Source: an uncultured Bacteroidota bacterium (GTDB lineage: Bacteria; Bacteroidota; Bacteroidia; Chitinophagales; Chitinophagaceae). Taken from it: 64,000 nt of DNA. The notes under the pieces were generated by a model that saw only the letters and a program-made list of their open reading frames with translations, had not been told where the DNA came from and made no database searches. Below, piece after piece: positions 1 to 8,915 of the stretch. The translations under genes were made by a program, and so were the position numbers. The stretch lies in the NCBI GenBank assembly GCA_903853805.1, contig CAINUN010000067.1, positions 1-64,000 of the forward strand. The letters are read 5' to 3'. Each line of letters begins with the position of its first letter. The first letter of the stretch is position 1.

Positions 1-1
1 A

Positions 2-118
2 GCAGTGCATATTATAGGCGATAAATTCCCTGATGACTTCGATAAATGCGGGCAGTTTTTTGAATTCCATTTGTTGTATAAACCACAACATGAAAAAAAA
101 GAGGTGCCTAATAAATAA
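2..118 (+). CDS. 3' end of an unidentified protein (partial)
   Basis: An open frame enters from the window edge and stops with TAA at 116-118, leaving 38 residues that end in EKKEVPNK. The residue mix (GDKFPDDFDKC, then FFEFHLLYKP) looks like real protein rather than a shadow frame. A strong hairpin follows nine bases after the stop, as expected for the last gene of a transcript. There is too little sequence to name a family. Confidence 0.45.
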   Translation, partial: AVHIIGDKFPDDFDKCGQFFEFHLLYKPQHEKKEVPNK

Positions 119-126
119 ATACAGGA

Positions 127-160
127 GTTGTGGGTCATTTTATTGTGAATGACCCACAAC
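127..160 (+). terminator. Perfect 13-bp hairpin, probable terminator of the upstream gene
   Basis: Arms 127-139 and 148-160 are exact reverse complements around an 8-base loop. The hairpin lies between the partial gene and the long T9SS gene starting at 251. There is no clean T-tract, so termination is inferred from the stem and its position. Confidence 0.6.
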
Positions 161-250
161 TTATGAAATAACTCAGCCTGACACAAGTATATAACAAATA
201 AAACCCGGAAGCCGAAAAGGGATTAGAGTAGGAACTAATACAATTCTAAA

Positions 251-3200
251 ATGAAAAAAACATTTTTAAACAAACTAAGGTATTGCTTGATGGCAATGCT
301 GATTTTATGGAATGTTGCGCAAGGGCAAAGTGGAAGTAACACATCTAACCATATACCTGATTCATTGATTGTAAGATGTAACATGGTATGTGGTACAAAT
401 TCCGATTTCATAAGATCTTTAAAAGGTAATGATAGTAGTAACACACCTAATTCGTCACAAAATGTAAATACTACTTGGCATTTAACTGATTTTCCAGTTG
501 GCACTTATTTTCAATGTGGTAAGTTTACTGTTTATTATGCTGATTTAATTCCAGGAAGCCCAGTAGGTGGATTCAACGACCCTACTATAGTTTCGGGTAC
601 ATTAACGTTAGGGGCGCAAAGAAGAAATACTCTTTGTCAGGTATTATGGGATATACAAAACATGATTGACTTTAGTTTAGTACCCAATGGAGCTATAACC
701 CTTTGTGTTGATAATTCTTACATTATTGGAACAAATGCTGCACCCAATACTGTTGATTGGTATGCAGAAGGAGGTCCTGTTTGGATTGGAAATTTATTAC
801 CAGTTTATGGTGTGGTAAATAATTATATTAAATCTGGAACTGACCCTTTTTCAATCTATACTACACCATATGATTTTCATAGTTTTCTAAAAGTAAACTT
901 TGATACATATTATAATCAAGGAACAAGTTTTGGTGATTCAATTAATTATAATAATGGTACAGGGCCAGTTGATAATTGTCAATTTGATTTATATTCTGTG
1001 ATTTACCATGAAATTTGTCATGTTCTTGGTTGGTTTTCTTTATTGGATATGACACCTGTATCACCTGTAAATGTAATAGGTGAAGCACAACCAAGCATGA
1101 TAGGAGGTATGTATTCTGCCATAGATAATTCAATTCATTTAGGTAATTTAGAATACCCAACTACTATTTTAGATAAATTAATAGTTGGTGGTGCAATAAA
1201 TACTAACACTACTTATATTAATCCAATCACTGGACTACCGATAGGCACAACAACTCAAAATAATTATTGGTTAAACGGTCAATTATTCCCTAACAATGAT
1301 CCTGTTTATTCAGGCTATGACGGTAACTCCTCTTACTTTTATAAAGACCCTGGATTATTTCTTGGACATCTTGATTACCAAATGAATAGTTATGCATTAC
1401 GACATCACATATCACCTGGTGAACGACAAGATTATGTTATGGCACCTTTTCTTTCAAAAGGTGTTGAAAGAAGATTTTTAACAAAAGGAGAATTAAGAGC
1501 ATTCATTAATATTCTTGGGTATAATCTAACTTCAACTTTCCAAAGTCTCAATAACAATTTGATAAACAACAATATTCCTGTATGTACTAAAATGGCTACA
1601 CAAGTAATAAGTTCGGCTTTTAAATCATACTTGGGTGCGTATGATGGCGCTGATTTTATGACACCTGATTATACTATTGTAAATAATAATGTTCCTTTTA
1701 CAATACCACTTACTTTTGGGCCAACTACAATTTATGATTTGGATAACGACCCAGTAACCATAATGCCGGGAACAATTGTAAACCTTAGAGGTTGTGGCGA
1801 TGGTAATGGTAATAATGCTAATCAACTTCAAATTGGAAATGGAGGAACATCTATTATTTATAATCCTAGACATAATTTCTATGGTAGGGCACAATTTGGT
1901 TTTAATCTATGGGATGGAAAAGAAAAAGGACCATTTGTTATCTATACAGTAGATGTTCAAAAAGGAACAAATGTAAGTCTCCAAGCAAATGGAAACATGG
2001 TTTTAAACCCTGGTTTTGAAGAAGGAACTGAGGTAAGAAGACTTGGTGTTGAAGAAACTAAAATTAATGGACCATTTAGAGAAGGATATTTAAAAGAAGG
2101 TAGGTTTTCTGGGGCTATTTTTTCTGATTCTCATCCTCGCGATTTTTATACTAATTCTTATGAACCGGCTGGAGGTGGAATATTTGTCAAAGATTCGTGG
2201 GCGTTGTGTGATTGGGCACAAATATTAAATGAAGAATTTGGTTTCATTGGTACAAATTTTACTTCTATTCCCAATTTTCCTTCACCCAATGGACAGAAAA
2301 GGTTTCAAAAGATATTTGATAATCGATGTGGCTACTTTTTATTAACTAACGATTTACAGACTTGTAAAAAATACAAACTTGAATTTGACTTTTATGGTTC
2401 AGCAATTGACAATAGTAGTTTTGAGGTAGGATTTTTGAATGAGAACCAAATACCAGTTGGTGATTATTTAGCATGTAGTAATCCAGTTTCCAATTTCATT
2501 GTTCCAACTGTTGTGGGAACCACAACGAATACTACCCCTGTTTCAAGTTGGCAAAAATATACCTTAACATTTGAATATTGTGCTAGTCAACAATCCTCTG
2601 TAATGTATCTCAAGGCAAAAGGAACTGGTAGTTTTCTAATCGACAATATTTCTTTAAGTGAATACACTCCTAATTTAGGGGTTTCAGTAACAGCTACACA
2701 ACCTATTCCATGCGGAAGTTATCAACTTACACCAAATGTTACAAACCTGCCAAATAGTATTTGTAATTCAAACCAATTATTGAATTATTCATGGTCACCT
2801 AATTCTGGTCTATCTTGTTATACTTGTGCCAATCCTATAGCTTCACCTACATCACCTACGACCTATTCCTTACAAATTAATAGCGGTTGCCAGACAGCTT
2901 CTTCTTCTATCTCGCTAAATCAAGTTACAGTAACAGCTAACGCTCTTCAATGCAATAACTGTAATGTTAGTGCGTTAATGACTTTGATTGGAGCACCAAG
3001 TACATCTACTTCTTTAATAACTAATGCCACCATAGTTTTCAATGGCACTTTTACTGTCGATAAAAACCTATTAATTGGTAATTGCCCGAATCTTCTGTTT
3101 GATGCTAATGCAGTTATTAAAGTAAATCCTGGTTTTACTCTTAACATTAAAACATCTACTTTAAAAAGTTTATGTAATCAAATGTGGACTGGAATTCAGA

Positions 3201-5632
3201 CAATGGCTCTAAATTCTTCAATTATAATTGATAACAGTACATTAATGGATATGATTGAAGGCGTACATACAGCTCAAGGTTCGACTCTAACAATAACTAC
3301 AACAAGTTTCATCAACAATTATCTTGGAATTTGGATTGAGAACAATCAAACAAATAGTACTATTATTCGAGAGAATATATTTACAAGTACCAGTTTAATG
3401 TCACCCAATTTGGGACAAAAAGGAAAATATGGTATAAAGCTGAATAATTGTAGTTACATTGATATTGGTAGCAATACAAGTGGCGCAAATAATTTCAGCA
3501 ATTTAAAAACAGGTATTTATATTGGATTTACCATAACTGGAACTAGTTTATGTCAGAACAATATCCATAATTGTAACTTCACCAATATTCTTGGCGGCAA
3601 TTATGGCTTGCCTGGTTTGAATGGAACTTTTCCGGTTACTGTTTACAACGACCCTGAGGGAACTGCAATCTTCGGTGAAAATAAAAGTTCAGGAAACTTA
3701 AAACTTACTGTTGATTATCCGGTACTTTCCAACAATGCCAATTTTAATCATTGCACTAAAGGCATAACAGCCTCAGGAATGAGTGTAACGGTAAATAGGG
3801 CTAATTTGTCGGATGTGGTTTGGGGTATTCATGTAAGCCAAACGGATAAATACGACTACCAAATTACCAACAACAATCTTACTATTTTCCGTTATGGCAT
3901 TGGTTTTTCTGGCAACACCCAATCTGCTTATGTGTTTAATAACGTACTCTCTTCAAGAAATTATGACCATGACTGGATGAATGGTCAACCTTTGGGGGGT
4001 ACTTATGGCATTTATGTGTACAACTTTAACCCCAACAATTTACCCAACAATAGTTTCAGAATATTGTCTAACGGTATAACTTATAATGCACCTACCGGTA
4101 ATGGCATCATCGTTGCCAACAGAGGGATAAACATTAGCAACAATACCATTACCCTTACGCACAACTTAAGCGGATGGACTAATAATAATGCCCTTTCTTT
4201 TGGATTAAACGGAATAAATATCAGCCGAGCCTTTGGTTGTAACTTATACTGCAATAGTGTAGGTGGCAATGCAGCACTTCCTTATCAGTCCGTTTACAAT
4301 CAGGCTGCCTTTGCCTTTAGCGATAGTAAAAACATGACCTTGCAATGCAACAGTGCTACCTTAACTAAGTATGGTTTTTATGCTTTAGGCGATTGCTCTA
4401 CAGGCATTGATAGGGTAAAAGCCAATACCTGCTACAAACATGTCAATGGTTGGTTGTTGCGCCACCTCACCAACCCTGGCAGTTTGGGCAATAGTATAGG
4501 CGATGCCGGCAACGAAAACAACAATGCTTTTTGGGGCATTAATTATGCTCAAGTAAATGGGATAGCAGCAAAAATTTATGTAGTTGATGTTTGCAGTGTT
4601 CCTCAGCCTTTTAAAACAATTTTTTCTGGAAATGGAACATTATTGCCAGGAGAATCTATTAGTCAAAACAACTGTTATCCTTATCAAGTTAATAGTTTAA
4701 ATTCCAATCATTCCACCTATAACTGTCCACCATCCTGTCCTATTTTGCAAAGTACTAATCCTGTAGCAAGTGCAGAGTTTATTACCAATCTTGATTTGGC
4801 TGAACAAATAGCTCAGGATAGTGTGCTGTATAGTGAGTTTCAGGAAGGTGGTGCTTGGGTTGCTGCACAAAGGTTGTATTATGCCCTCTATCATGACACA
4901 GCTATTATGAACAATAGTCAGGTGCTCGATTCCTTTTTTATGGCTACTCAAAACTCCATGATTGACCAGGTTTATGAAGCCGATGAACTCTTGGAATCCA
5001 TTAACGCCAGCTTTGCCAACGATACTGTCGCTTATCAAAACTGGTTAACCAATGCACATAACGCCAATAACAATATTGGCAACAGCGACCTTCATGCTGC
5101 CAATGAACACCTGATAAATGCCCTCTACCTGAAATGGGTAGAACATGGTGTAGATTCTCTGAACTTTGAAGATAGCATTGCTATTGCAGCACTTGCGCTG
5201 CAATGTCCCTGGATTGGCGGCGAAGCGGTTTACAAAGCCCGTATGCTTTATGGCTTGTTTGTAAGCGTTAATTATGACGACTTGGATATTTGCAATACTG
5301 CTGGCGTTTACAAAGGAGGGCATGGTTTGTTTGATGAAGAAAACAATTCCCTATCCTTGCTCTATATGCCTTCTTCGGGTGAAAAGAATATTGCTGTTTT
5401 TCCTAACCCTCATTTTGGTAAGTTTATGATTCAGTATATACTTGATCAAAATGAAAAAGGAATATTTCAAGTAGTAGATGTATATGGTAGGTTAATAACT
5501 GAAGCAACCTTGAATCCATTATTGGGAGCACAAACCATTGATATGAGTTCGAGTCCTGATGGTGTTTATTATTATCGATTCTTGATAAATGGATTGTTGA
5601 AAGGCACAGGAAAAATGTTATTGGTTCATTAA
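251..5632 (+). CDS. T9SS-sorted multidomain protein with HExxH metallopeptidase and beta-helix domains
   Basis: This is a very large (1793 residues) predicted surface or secreted protein. A signal peptide (about 1-25, ending near AQGQS) is followed by a peptidase-like region. That region carries HEICHVLGW at 253-261, the leishmanolysin-type HExxHxxGF/W pattern, and has a candidate distal third ligand at H373 (LGHLDY) before VMAPFLSKG. Next come a cadherin/Ig-like stretch (about 500-580), a CBM-like region starting NPGFEEG (about 595-850) and a PKD-like segment rich in Cys. A right-handed beta-helix-like region of N/G/I repeats (about 940-1480) precedes a helical segment (about 1500-1690). A T9SS type A sorting domain occupies about 1715-1793. 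The sorting domain is nearly the same as that of the next gene, 9 bp downstream. Peptidase activity is inferred from motif only. Base composition rises in GC after about position 3700. Confidence 0.85.
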   Translation: MKKTFLNKLRYCLMAMLILWNVAQGQSGSNTSNHIPDSLIVRCNMVCGTNSDFIRSLKGNDSSNTPNSSQNVNTTWHLTDFPVGTYFQCGKFTVYYADLIPGSPVGGFNDPTIVSGTLTLGAQRRNTLCQVLWDIQNMIDFSLVPNGAITLCVDNSYIIGTNAAPNTVDWYAEGGPVWIGNLLPVYGVVNNYIKSGTDPFSIYTTPYDFHSFLKVNFDTYYNQGTSFGDSINYNNGTGPVDNCQFDLYSVIYHEICHVLGWFSLLDMTPVSPVNVIGEAQPSMIGGMYSAIDNSIHLGNLEYPTTILDKLIVGGAINTNTTYINPITGLPIGTTTQNNYWLNGQLFPNNDPVYSGYDGNSSYFYKDPGLFLGHLDYQMNSYALRHHISPGERQDYVMAPFLSKGVERRFLTKGELRAFINILGYNLTSTFQSLNNNLINNNIPVCTKMATQVISSAFKSYLGAYDGADFMTPDYTIVNNNVPFTIPLTFGPTTIYDLDNDPVTIMPGTIVNLRGCGDGNGNNANQLQIGNGGTSIIYNPRHNFYGRAQFGFNLWDGKEKGPFVIYTVDVQKGTNVSLQANGNMVLNPGFEEGTEVRRLGVEETKINGPFREGYLKEGRFSGAIFSDSHPRDFYTNSYEPAGGGIFVKDSWALCDWAQILNEEFGFIGTNFTSIPNFPSPNGQKRFQKIFDNRCGYFLLTNDLQTCKKYKLEFDFYGSAIDNSSFEVGFLNENQIPVGDYLACSNPVSNFIVPTVVGTTTNTTPVSSWQKYTLTFEYCASQQSSVMYLKAKGTGSFLIDNISLSEYTPNLGVSVTATQPIPCGSYQLTPNVTNLPNSICNSNQLLNYSWSPNSGLSCYTCANPIASPTSPTTYSLQINSGCQTASSSISLNQVTVTANALQCNNCNVSALMTLIGAPSTSTSLITNATIVFNGTFTVDKNLLIGNCPNLLFDANAVIKVNPGFTLNIKTSTLKSLCNQMWTGIQTMALNSSIIIDNSTLMDMIEGVHTAQGSTLTITTTSFINNYLGIWIENNQTNSTIIRENIFTSTSLMSPNLGQKGKYGIKLNNCSYIDIGSNTSGANNFSNLKTGIYIGFTITGTSLCQNNIHNCNFTNILGGNYGLPGLNGTFPVTVYNDPEGTAIFGENKSSGNLKLTVDYPVLSNNANFNHCTKGITASGMSVTVNRANLSDVVWGIHVSQTDKYDYQITNNNLTIFRYGIGFSGNTQSAYVFNNVLSSRNYDHDWMNGQPLGGTYGIYVYNFNPNNLPNNSFRILSNGITYNAPTGNGIIVANRGINISNNTITLTHNLSGWTNNNALSFGLNGINISRAFGCNLYCNSVGGNAALPYQSVYNQAAFAFSDSKNMTLQCNSATLTKYGFYALGDCSTGIDRVKANTCYKHVNGWLLRHLTNPGSLGNSIGDAGNENNNAFWGINYAQVNGIAAKIYVVDVCSVPQPFKTIFSGNGTLLPGESISQNNCYPYQVNSLNSNHSTYNCPPSCPILQSTNPVASAEFITNLDLAEQIAQDSVLYSEFQEGGAWVAAQRLYYALYHDTAIMNNSQVLDSFFMATQNSMIDQVYEADELLESINASFANDTVAYQNWLTNAHNANNNIGNSDLHAANEHLINALYLKWVEHGVDSLNFEDSIAIAALALQCPWIGGEAVYKARMLYGLFVSVNYDDLDICNTAGVYKGGHGLFDEENNSLSLLYMPSSGEKNIAVFPNPHFGKFMIQYILDQNEKGIFQVVDVYGRLITEATLNPLLGAQTIDMSSSPDGVYYYRFLINGLLKGTGKMLLVH

Positions 5633-5641
5633 TAATAAACA

Positions 5642-7201
5642 ATGAAGAAGTATTTGATAATAATTATTACCCTGCTGCTGTATAGCAGCAGGGTAATTTC
5701 TCAAAATGACTATGATAAAGTATGGGTTAATGGAATTCCAATTTCTTTTAAAACTACTTTTAATGGAAATAATATTGTAAACCAATATTTCGACACTGTT
5801 AAAAATTTACAATTTAATAATGGTCATTCCAATATCTGCGATGCCAATGGCAATTTAATACTAGCCTGTACCAGTTTTGATTTGTTTAATGCTCAAGCCA
5901 ATTTGATTCAAAACGGGGATATGTTAGTCCCAGATACAATTTACCAAACTTATTCCGGTTCTATTATTGCTTCTCAGGCTTCAATAATTTTACCTGTTTC
6001 AGCATCCAAGTATTATTTAATCACCCCTACAGTAAGCGATTCGGAATATAATGCTAATTGGAATGGTTCATCAGGAAGGATCTTATTTGATTTAATGTAC
6101 TGTCATACCATTGATATGAGCGCCAACAATGGTTTAGGTGCTGTGGTACGCAAAAAACAAGTGCTGATTGAACATGTAGAATTAGGTAAAACAAGGATGA
6201 CTGCCTGTCGTCATGGAGATGGGAATAGTTGGTGGTTACTCAAACAGGGTTATGACAGCAATATTGTGTATAAATTCATCTTGACATTAGATACTATTTA
6301 TGGTCCCTATATTCAAAGATTTACACAGCCCTATTTTACCAAATTTGAGAATACCGGACAAGCAGCATTTTCAAAAGATGGTACTCAGTATGCTACATCC
6401 AATACAAAAGCACAAAAGGCATTTGTGTCCAATTTTGACCGTTGTTCCGGTAATTTATTCAATCCAAGGGTAATTGATGTTCCTAATCCTTGGAGCAATA
6501 ATCCATTTGATTCTTCTGAATTAGACATTTCAATTAGTGGTGTATCTTTTTCACCAAATGGACGTTTTTTGTATATAGTCAAGCAATGTAATATTATGCA
6601 GTTTGATTTGCAAGACACTAATCCCAATACTCAATGGAGTCTTGTAGGCGGAATTGATACTTCTTGGAATAATTTTCAGTGGTATTGTTTGTCTTATCTT
6701 GGTCCAGATGATAAGTTATACATTGGTAATTGGAATGGCTTTAGTCCCGGTATGTCAGTCATTAATAATCCTGATGTAAAGGGTATAGGATGCAATTTTT
6801 GTCCTAAATGTTTACATTTTCCAAAATATCATTTTTCTTCTACATTGATAGGTGGTGGGGTAAAAACTCCCCCTAATATGCCTAATTATAAATTAGGTGC
6901 TACTAACCCGCCCTGTGTGGTGGGGGTGCCTGAGGTGGGGCAGGGTAAGAAGGTGGAATATAGTGTTTTGCCCAATCCATCTATCAGTAAGTTTATGATA
7001 AAATACATGCTCGATGAAAATGAAAAAGGAATCTTCCAAGTAGTGGATATTTATGGTCAACTAATTACTGAAGCAACCTTAAATCCATATTTAGGTGCAC
7101 AAACTATTGATTTGAAGAACAATCCATCAGGTGTGTATTACTATAGGTTTTTTGTAAATGGTATTCAAAAAGCTACAGGTAAGATAGTCTTAACTCATTA
7201 G
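5642..7201 (+). CDS. T9SS-sorted propeller-like protein, copy 1
   Basis: This 519-residue secreted protein has a signal peptide (about 1-20). Its beta-propeller-like body contains WD40/YVTN-style blades (FSKDGTQYATSN near 240, FSPNGRFLYIVKQ near 300) and conserved Cys pairs (CNFCPKC near 385). A GC-rich linker (GVPEVGQGKK) leads into a T9SS sorting domain (about 440-519). The gene starts 9 bp after the preceding cargo gene and is followed 11 bp later by a close paralogue, so the three are probably co-transcribed. The bodies of the two paralogues are nearly identical for long stretches, but their sorting domains are unrelated: this one matches the sorting domain of the upstream 1793-residue protein. 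The substrate or function is unknown. Confidence 0.85.
   Translation: MKKYLIIIITLLLYSSRVISQNDYDKVWVNGIPISFKTTFNGNNIVNQYFDTVKNLQFNNGHSNICDANGNLILACTSFDLFNAQANLIQNGDMLVPDTIYQTYSGSIIASQASIILPVSASKYYLITPTVSDSEYNANWNGSSGRILFDLMYCHTIDMSANNGLGAVVRKKQVLIEHVELGKTRMTACRHGDGNSWWLLKQGYDSNIVYKFILTLDTIYGPYIQRFTQPYFTKFENTGQAAFSKDGTQYATSNTKAQKAFVSNFDRCSGNLFNPRVIDVPNPWSNNPFDSSELDISISGVSFSPNGRFLYIVKQCNIMQFDLQDTNPNTQWSLVGGIDTSWNNFQWYCLSYLGPDDKLYIGNWNGFSPGMSVINNPDVKGIGCNFCPKCLHFPKYHFSSTLIGGGVKTPPNMPNYKLGATNPPCVVGVPEVGQGKKVEYSVLPNPSISKFMIKYMLDENEKGIFQVVDIYGQLITEATLNPYLGAQTIDLKNNPSGVYYYRFFVNGIQKATGKIVLTH
5666..5697 (+). promoter_or_regulatory. 14-bp RNA hairpin inside signal-peptide codons, copy 1
   Basis: Arms 5666-5679 and 5684-5697 are perfect complements with a 4-base loop (GTAT). 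The hairpin starts exactly 24 bases after the A of the ATG and covers codons 9-19 of the signal peptide. The downstream paralogue has the same hairpin at the same offset with a compensatory change. A role in translation or mRNA stability is inferred. Confidence 0.6.
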
Positions 7202-7212
7202 TTTTATAACAA

Positions 7213-8751
7213 ATGAAAAAGTATTTATTAATTACCATAACCCTGCTGCTTTACAGCAGCAGGGTTATTTCCCAAAATGATTATGGGAAAGTATGGGTAA
7301 ATGGTGCCCCTATTTCTTATAAAACAATATTCAATAGTAATAATCTTATAAATCAATTTTACGATTCCATTAATACTTTCCTATTTAGTAATAGTAATTC
7401 CGATATTTGCGATGTTAATGGCAACTTGATATTAGCTTCTACAAGTTGTGATTTGTTTGATGCGAATGCTCAATTAATACAAAATGGGGACACCTTAGTA
7501 CCTTCAGTTATTTATCAAGCATATGATGGCTCAATACCATATTCACAAGCATCTATCATATTACCGGTATCAGCCACTAAATATTATTTTATCACACCCA
7601 CAGTAAGCGATTCAGAATACAATGCTAACTGGAATGGTTCATCTGGCAGGATATTATTCGATATGATGTACTGTCATACCATTGATATGAGTGCCAATAA
7701 TGGTTTAGGAGCAGTAGTACGTAAAAAGCAGGTATTGTTGGAACATGCTGAATTAGGTACAACAAGAATGACAGCCTGCCGACATGGAGATGGGAATAGT
7801 TGGTGGCTGCTAAAACAAGGATACGATAGCAATATTGTGTATAAATTTATCTTTACAAAAGATACTATTTATGGTCCATATATTCAAAGATTTGCCCAAC
7901 CTTATTTTACCAAATTCGATTATACTGGTCAGTCCTCTTTTTCAAAAGATGGTACACTATACGCCACATCAAATACAAAAGCTCAAAAGGTATTTGTTGC
8001 GAATTTTGACCGATGTAGTGGAAACTTATTCAATCCAAGAGTAATTGATGTACCTAATCCTTGGAGTAATAATCCTTTTGATTCAACTGAGTTAGATATT
8101 TTCATAAGTGGTGTTACTTTTTCTCCAAATGGTCGTTTTTTGTATATAGTGAAGCAATTTAACATTATGCAGTTTGATATACAAGACACAAACCCCAATA
8201 CCCAATGGTGCCATGTGGGCGGATTAGATACAACTTGGGCTGCTTTTCAGTATTACTGTTTAGCATACCCTGGACCTGATAATAAATTATATATTGGTAA
8301 TTGGAATGGTTTTAGTCCTGCAATGTCGGTTATTAATAATCCTGATGTAAAAGGTGCAGGCTGTAATTTTTGTCCTAAGTGTTTACGCTTTCCACATCAT
8401 CCTCCTTATACTGGTGGATATGTTACTACCCCGCCCAATATGCCAAATTATAAGCTTGGAGCTACTAACCCGCCATGTGTGGTGGGTGTGCCAGAGGTGG
8501 GGCAGGGTAAGAAGCTGGAGTTTAGTGTGTCGCCAAATCCTTTTGAACAAACCCTTATCATAAAAACTAACTTTGCTCAGCAAGAAACTTTTTACCTCTA
8601 TGATGTAATCGGTAAACTCATCCTCACCAAAACCATCGAGGCAAACAAAGAGCAAATCAATACGACTAACCTTTCAGCAGGCTTATACTTTTATAGCATC
8701 GTTAATAAAAACGGCGAGCGCTTGAAGGCAGGGAGGGTGGTGAAGGAATGA
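7213..8751 (+). CDS. T9SS-sorted propeller-like protein, copy 2
   Basis: This 512-residue paralogue of the preceding gene has the same signal peptide layout. Its body is nearly collinear (GSSGRILFDMMYCHTIDM near 150, FSPNGRFLYIVKQ near 300) and it has the same VGVPEVGQGKK linker. Its C-terminal sorting domain (about 437-512, NPFEQTLIIKT to KAGRVVKE) is of a different sequence class from that of copy 1, which points to recombination at the linker. It is the last gene of the three-gene cargo run. Downstream lies a GT-rich stretch (8752-8800) without a clear hairpin. The molecular function is unknown. Confidence 0.85.
   Translation: MKKYLLITITLLLYSSRVISQNDYGKVWVNGAPISYKTIFNSNNLINQFYDSINTFLFSNSNSDICDVNGNLILASTSCDLFDANAQLIQNGDTLVPSVIYQAYDGSIPYSQASIILPVSATKYYFITPTVSDSEYNANWNGSSGRILFDMMYCHTIDMSANNGLGAVVRKKQVLLEHAELGTTRMTACRHGDGNSWWLLKQGYDSNIVYKFIFTKDTIYGPYIQRFAQPYFTKFDYTGQSSFSKDGTLYATSNTKAQKVFVANFDRCSGNLFNPRVIDVPNPWSNNPFDSTELDIFISGVTFSPNGRFLYIVKQFNIMQFDIQDTNPNTQWCHVGGLDTTWAAFQYYCLAYPGPDNKLYIGNWNGFSPAMSVINNPDVKGAGCNFCPKCLRFPHHPPYTGGYVTTPPNMPNYKLGATNPPCVVGVPEVGQGKKLEFSVSPNPFEQTLIIKTNFAQQETFYLYDVIGKLILTKTIEANKEQINTTNLSAGLYFYSIVNKNGERLKAGRVVKE
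7237..7268 (+). promoter_or_regulatory. 14-bp RNA hairpin inside signal-peptide codons, copy 2
   Basis: Arms 7237-7250 and 7255-7268 are perfect complements around loop TTAC, again starting 24 bases after the A of the ATG. Relative to copy 1, pair T5668:A5695 has become A7239:T7266. Both changes are synonymous, so pairing and protein are kept. Confidence 0.6.
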
Positions 8752-8862
8752 GGTGTTTGTGTGTTTTTGTGTCTGCGTGTTTTTGTAAAACCAAATACAC
8801 AGAACTACAAAAAGACAAAAGAGAGTTAGCAATATTCAGCCGCCATTATTGTTTTACACTGT

Positions 8863-8894
8863 ACACAGTTAGTGTAATGATACACAATTAGTGT
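8863..8894 (+). promoter_or_regulatory. Two 13-bp imperfect palindromes upstream of mutY (possible operator)
   Basis: ACACAGTTAGTGT (8863-8875) and ACACAATTAGTGT (8882-8894) differ at one base, each has ACAC/GTGT ends, and their centres lie 19 bp apart, just under two helical turns. They sit 22-53 bases before the mutY ATG. Binding by a dimeric regulator is inferred from geometry only. Confidence 0.35.
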
Positions 8895-8915
8895 CAGGAG
8901 ATTATCTTGCAACCA

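Larger units (their letters stand above)
5642..8751 (+). repeat. Tandem gene duplication (two diverged direct copies)
   Basis: The segments 5642-6980 and 7213-8535 encode proteins that align almost without gaps from the initiator Met to the GQGKK linker. They are separated by only 11 bp of intergenic sequence. Similarity breaks off sharply at the linker, after which the sorting domains differ. Confidence 0.85.

Noticed and set aside
1625-1894. Long antisense open frames inside the cargo genes
   Set aside because: They follow the codon bias of the sense strand, have poor residue composition and lack start signals, so they are shadow frames.
8752-8800. GT-rich stretch after the propeller genes as a terminator or repeat element
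   Set aside because: It contains GTGTTTTTGTGT-like runs but no hairpin and no regular unit, so it is probably low-complexity DNA.
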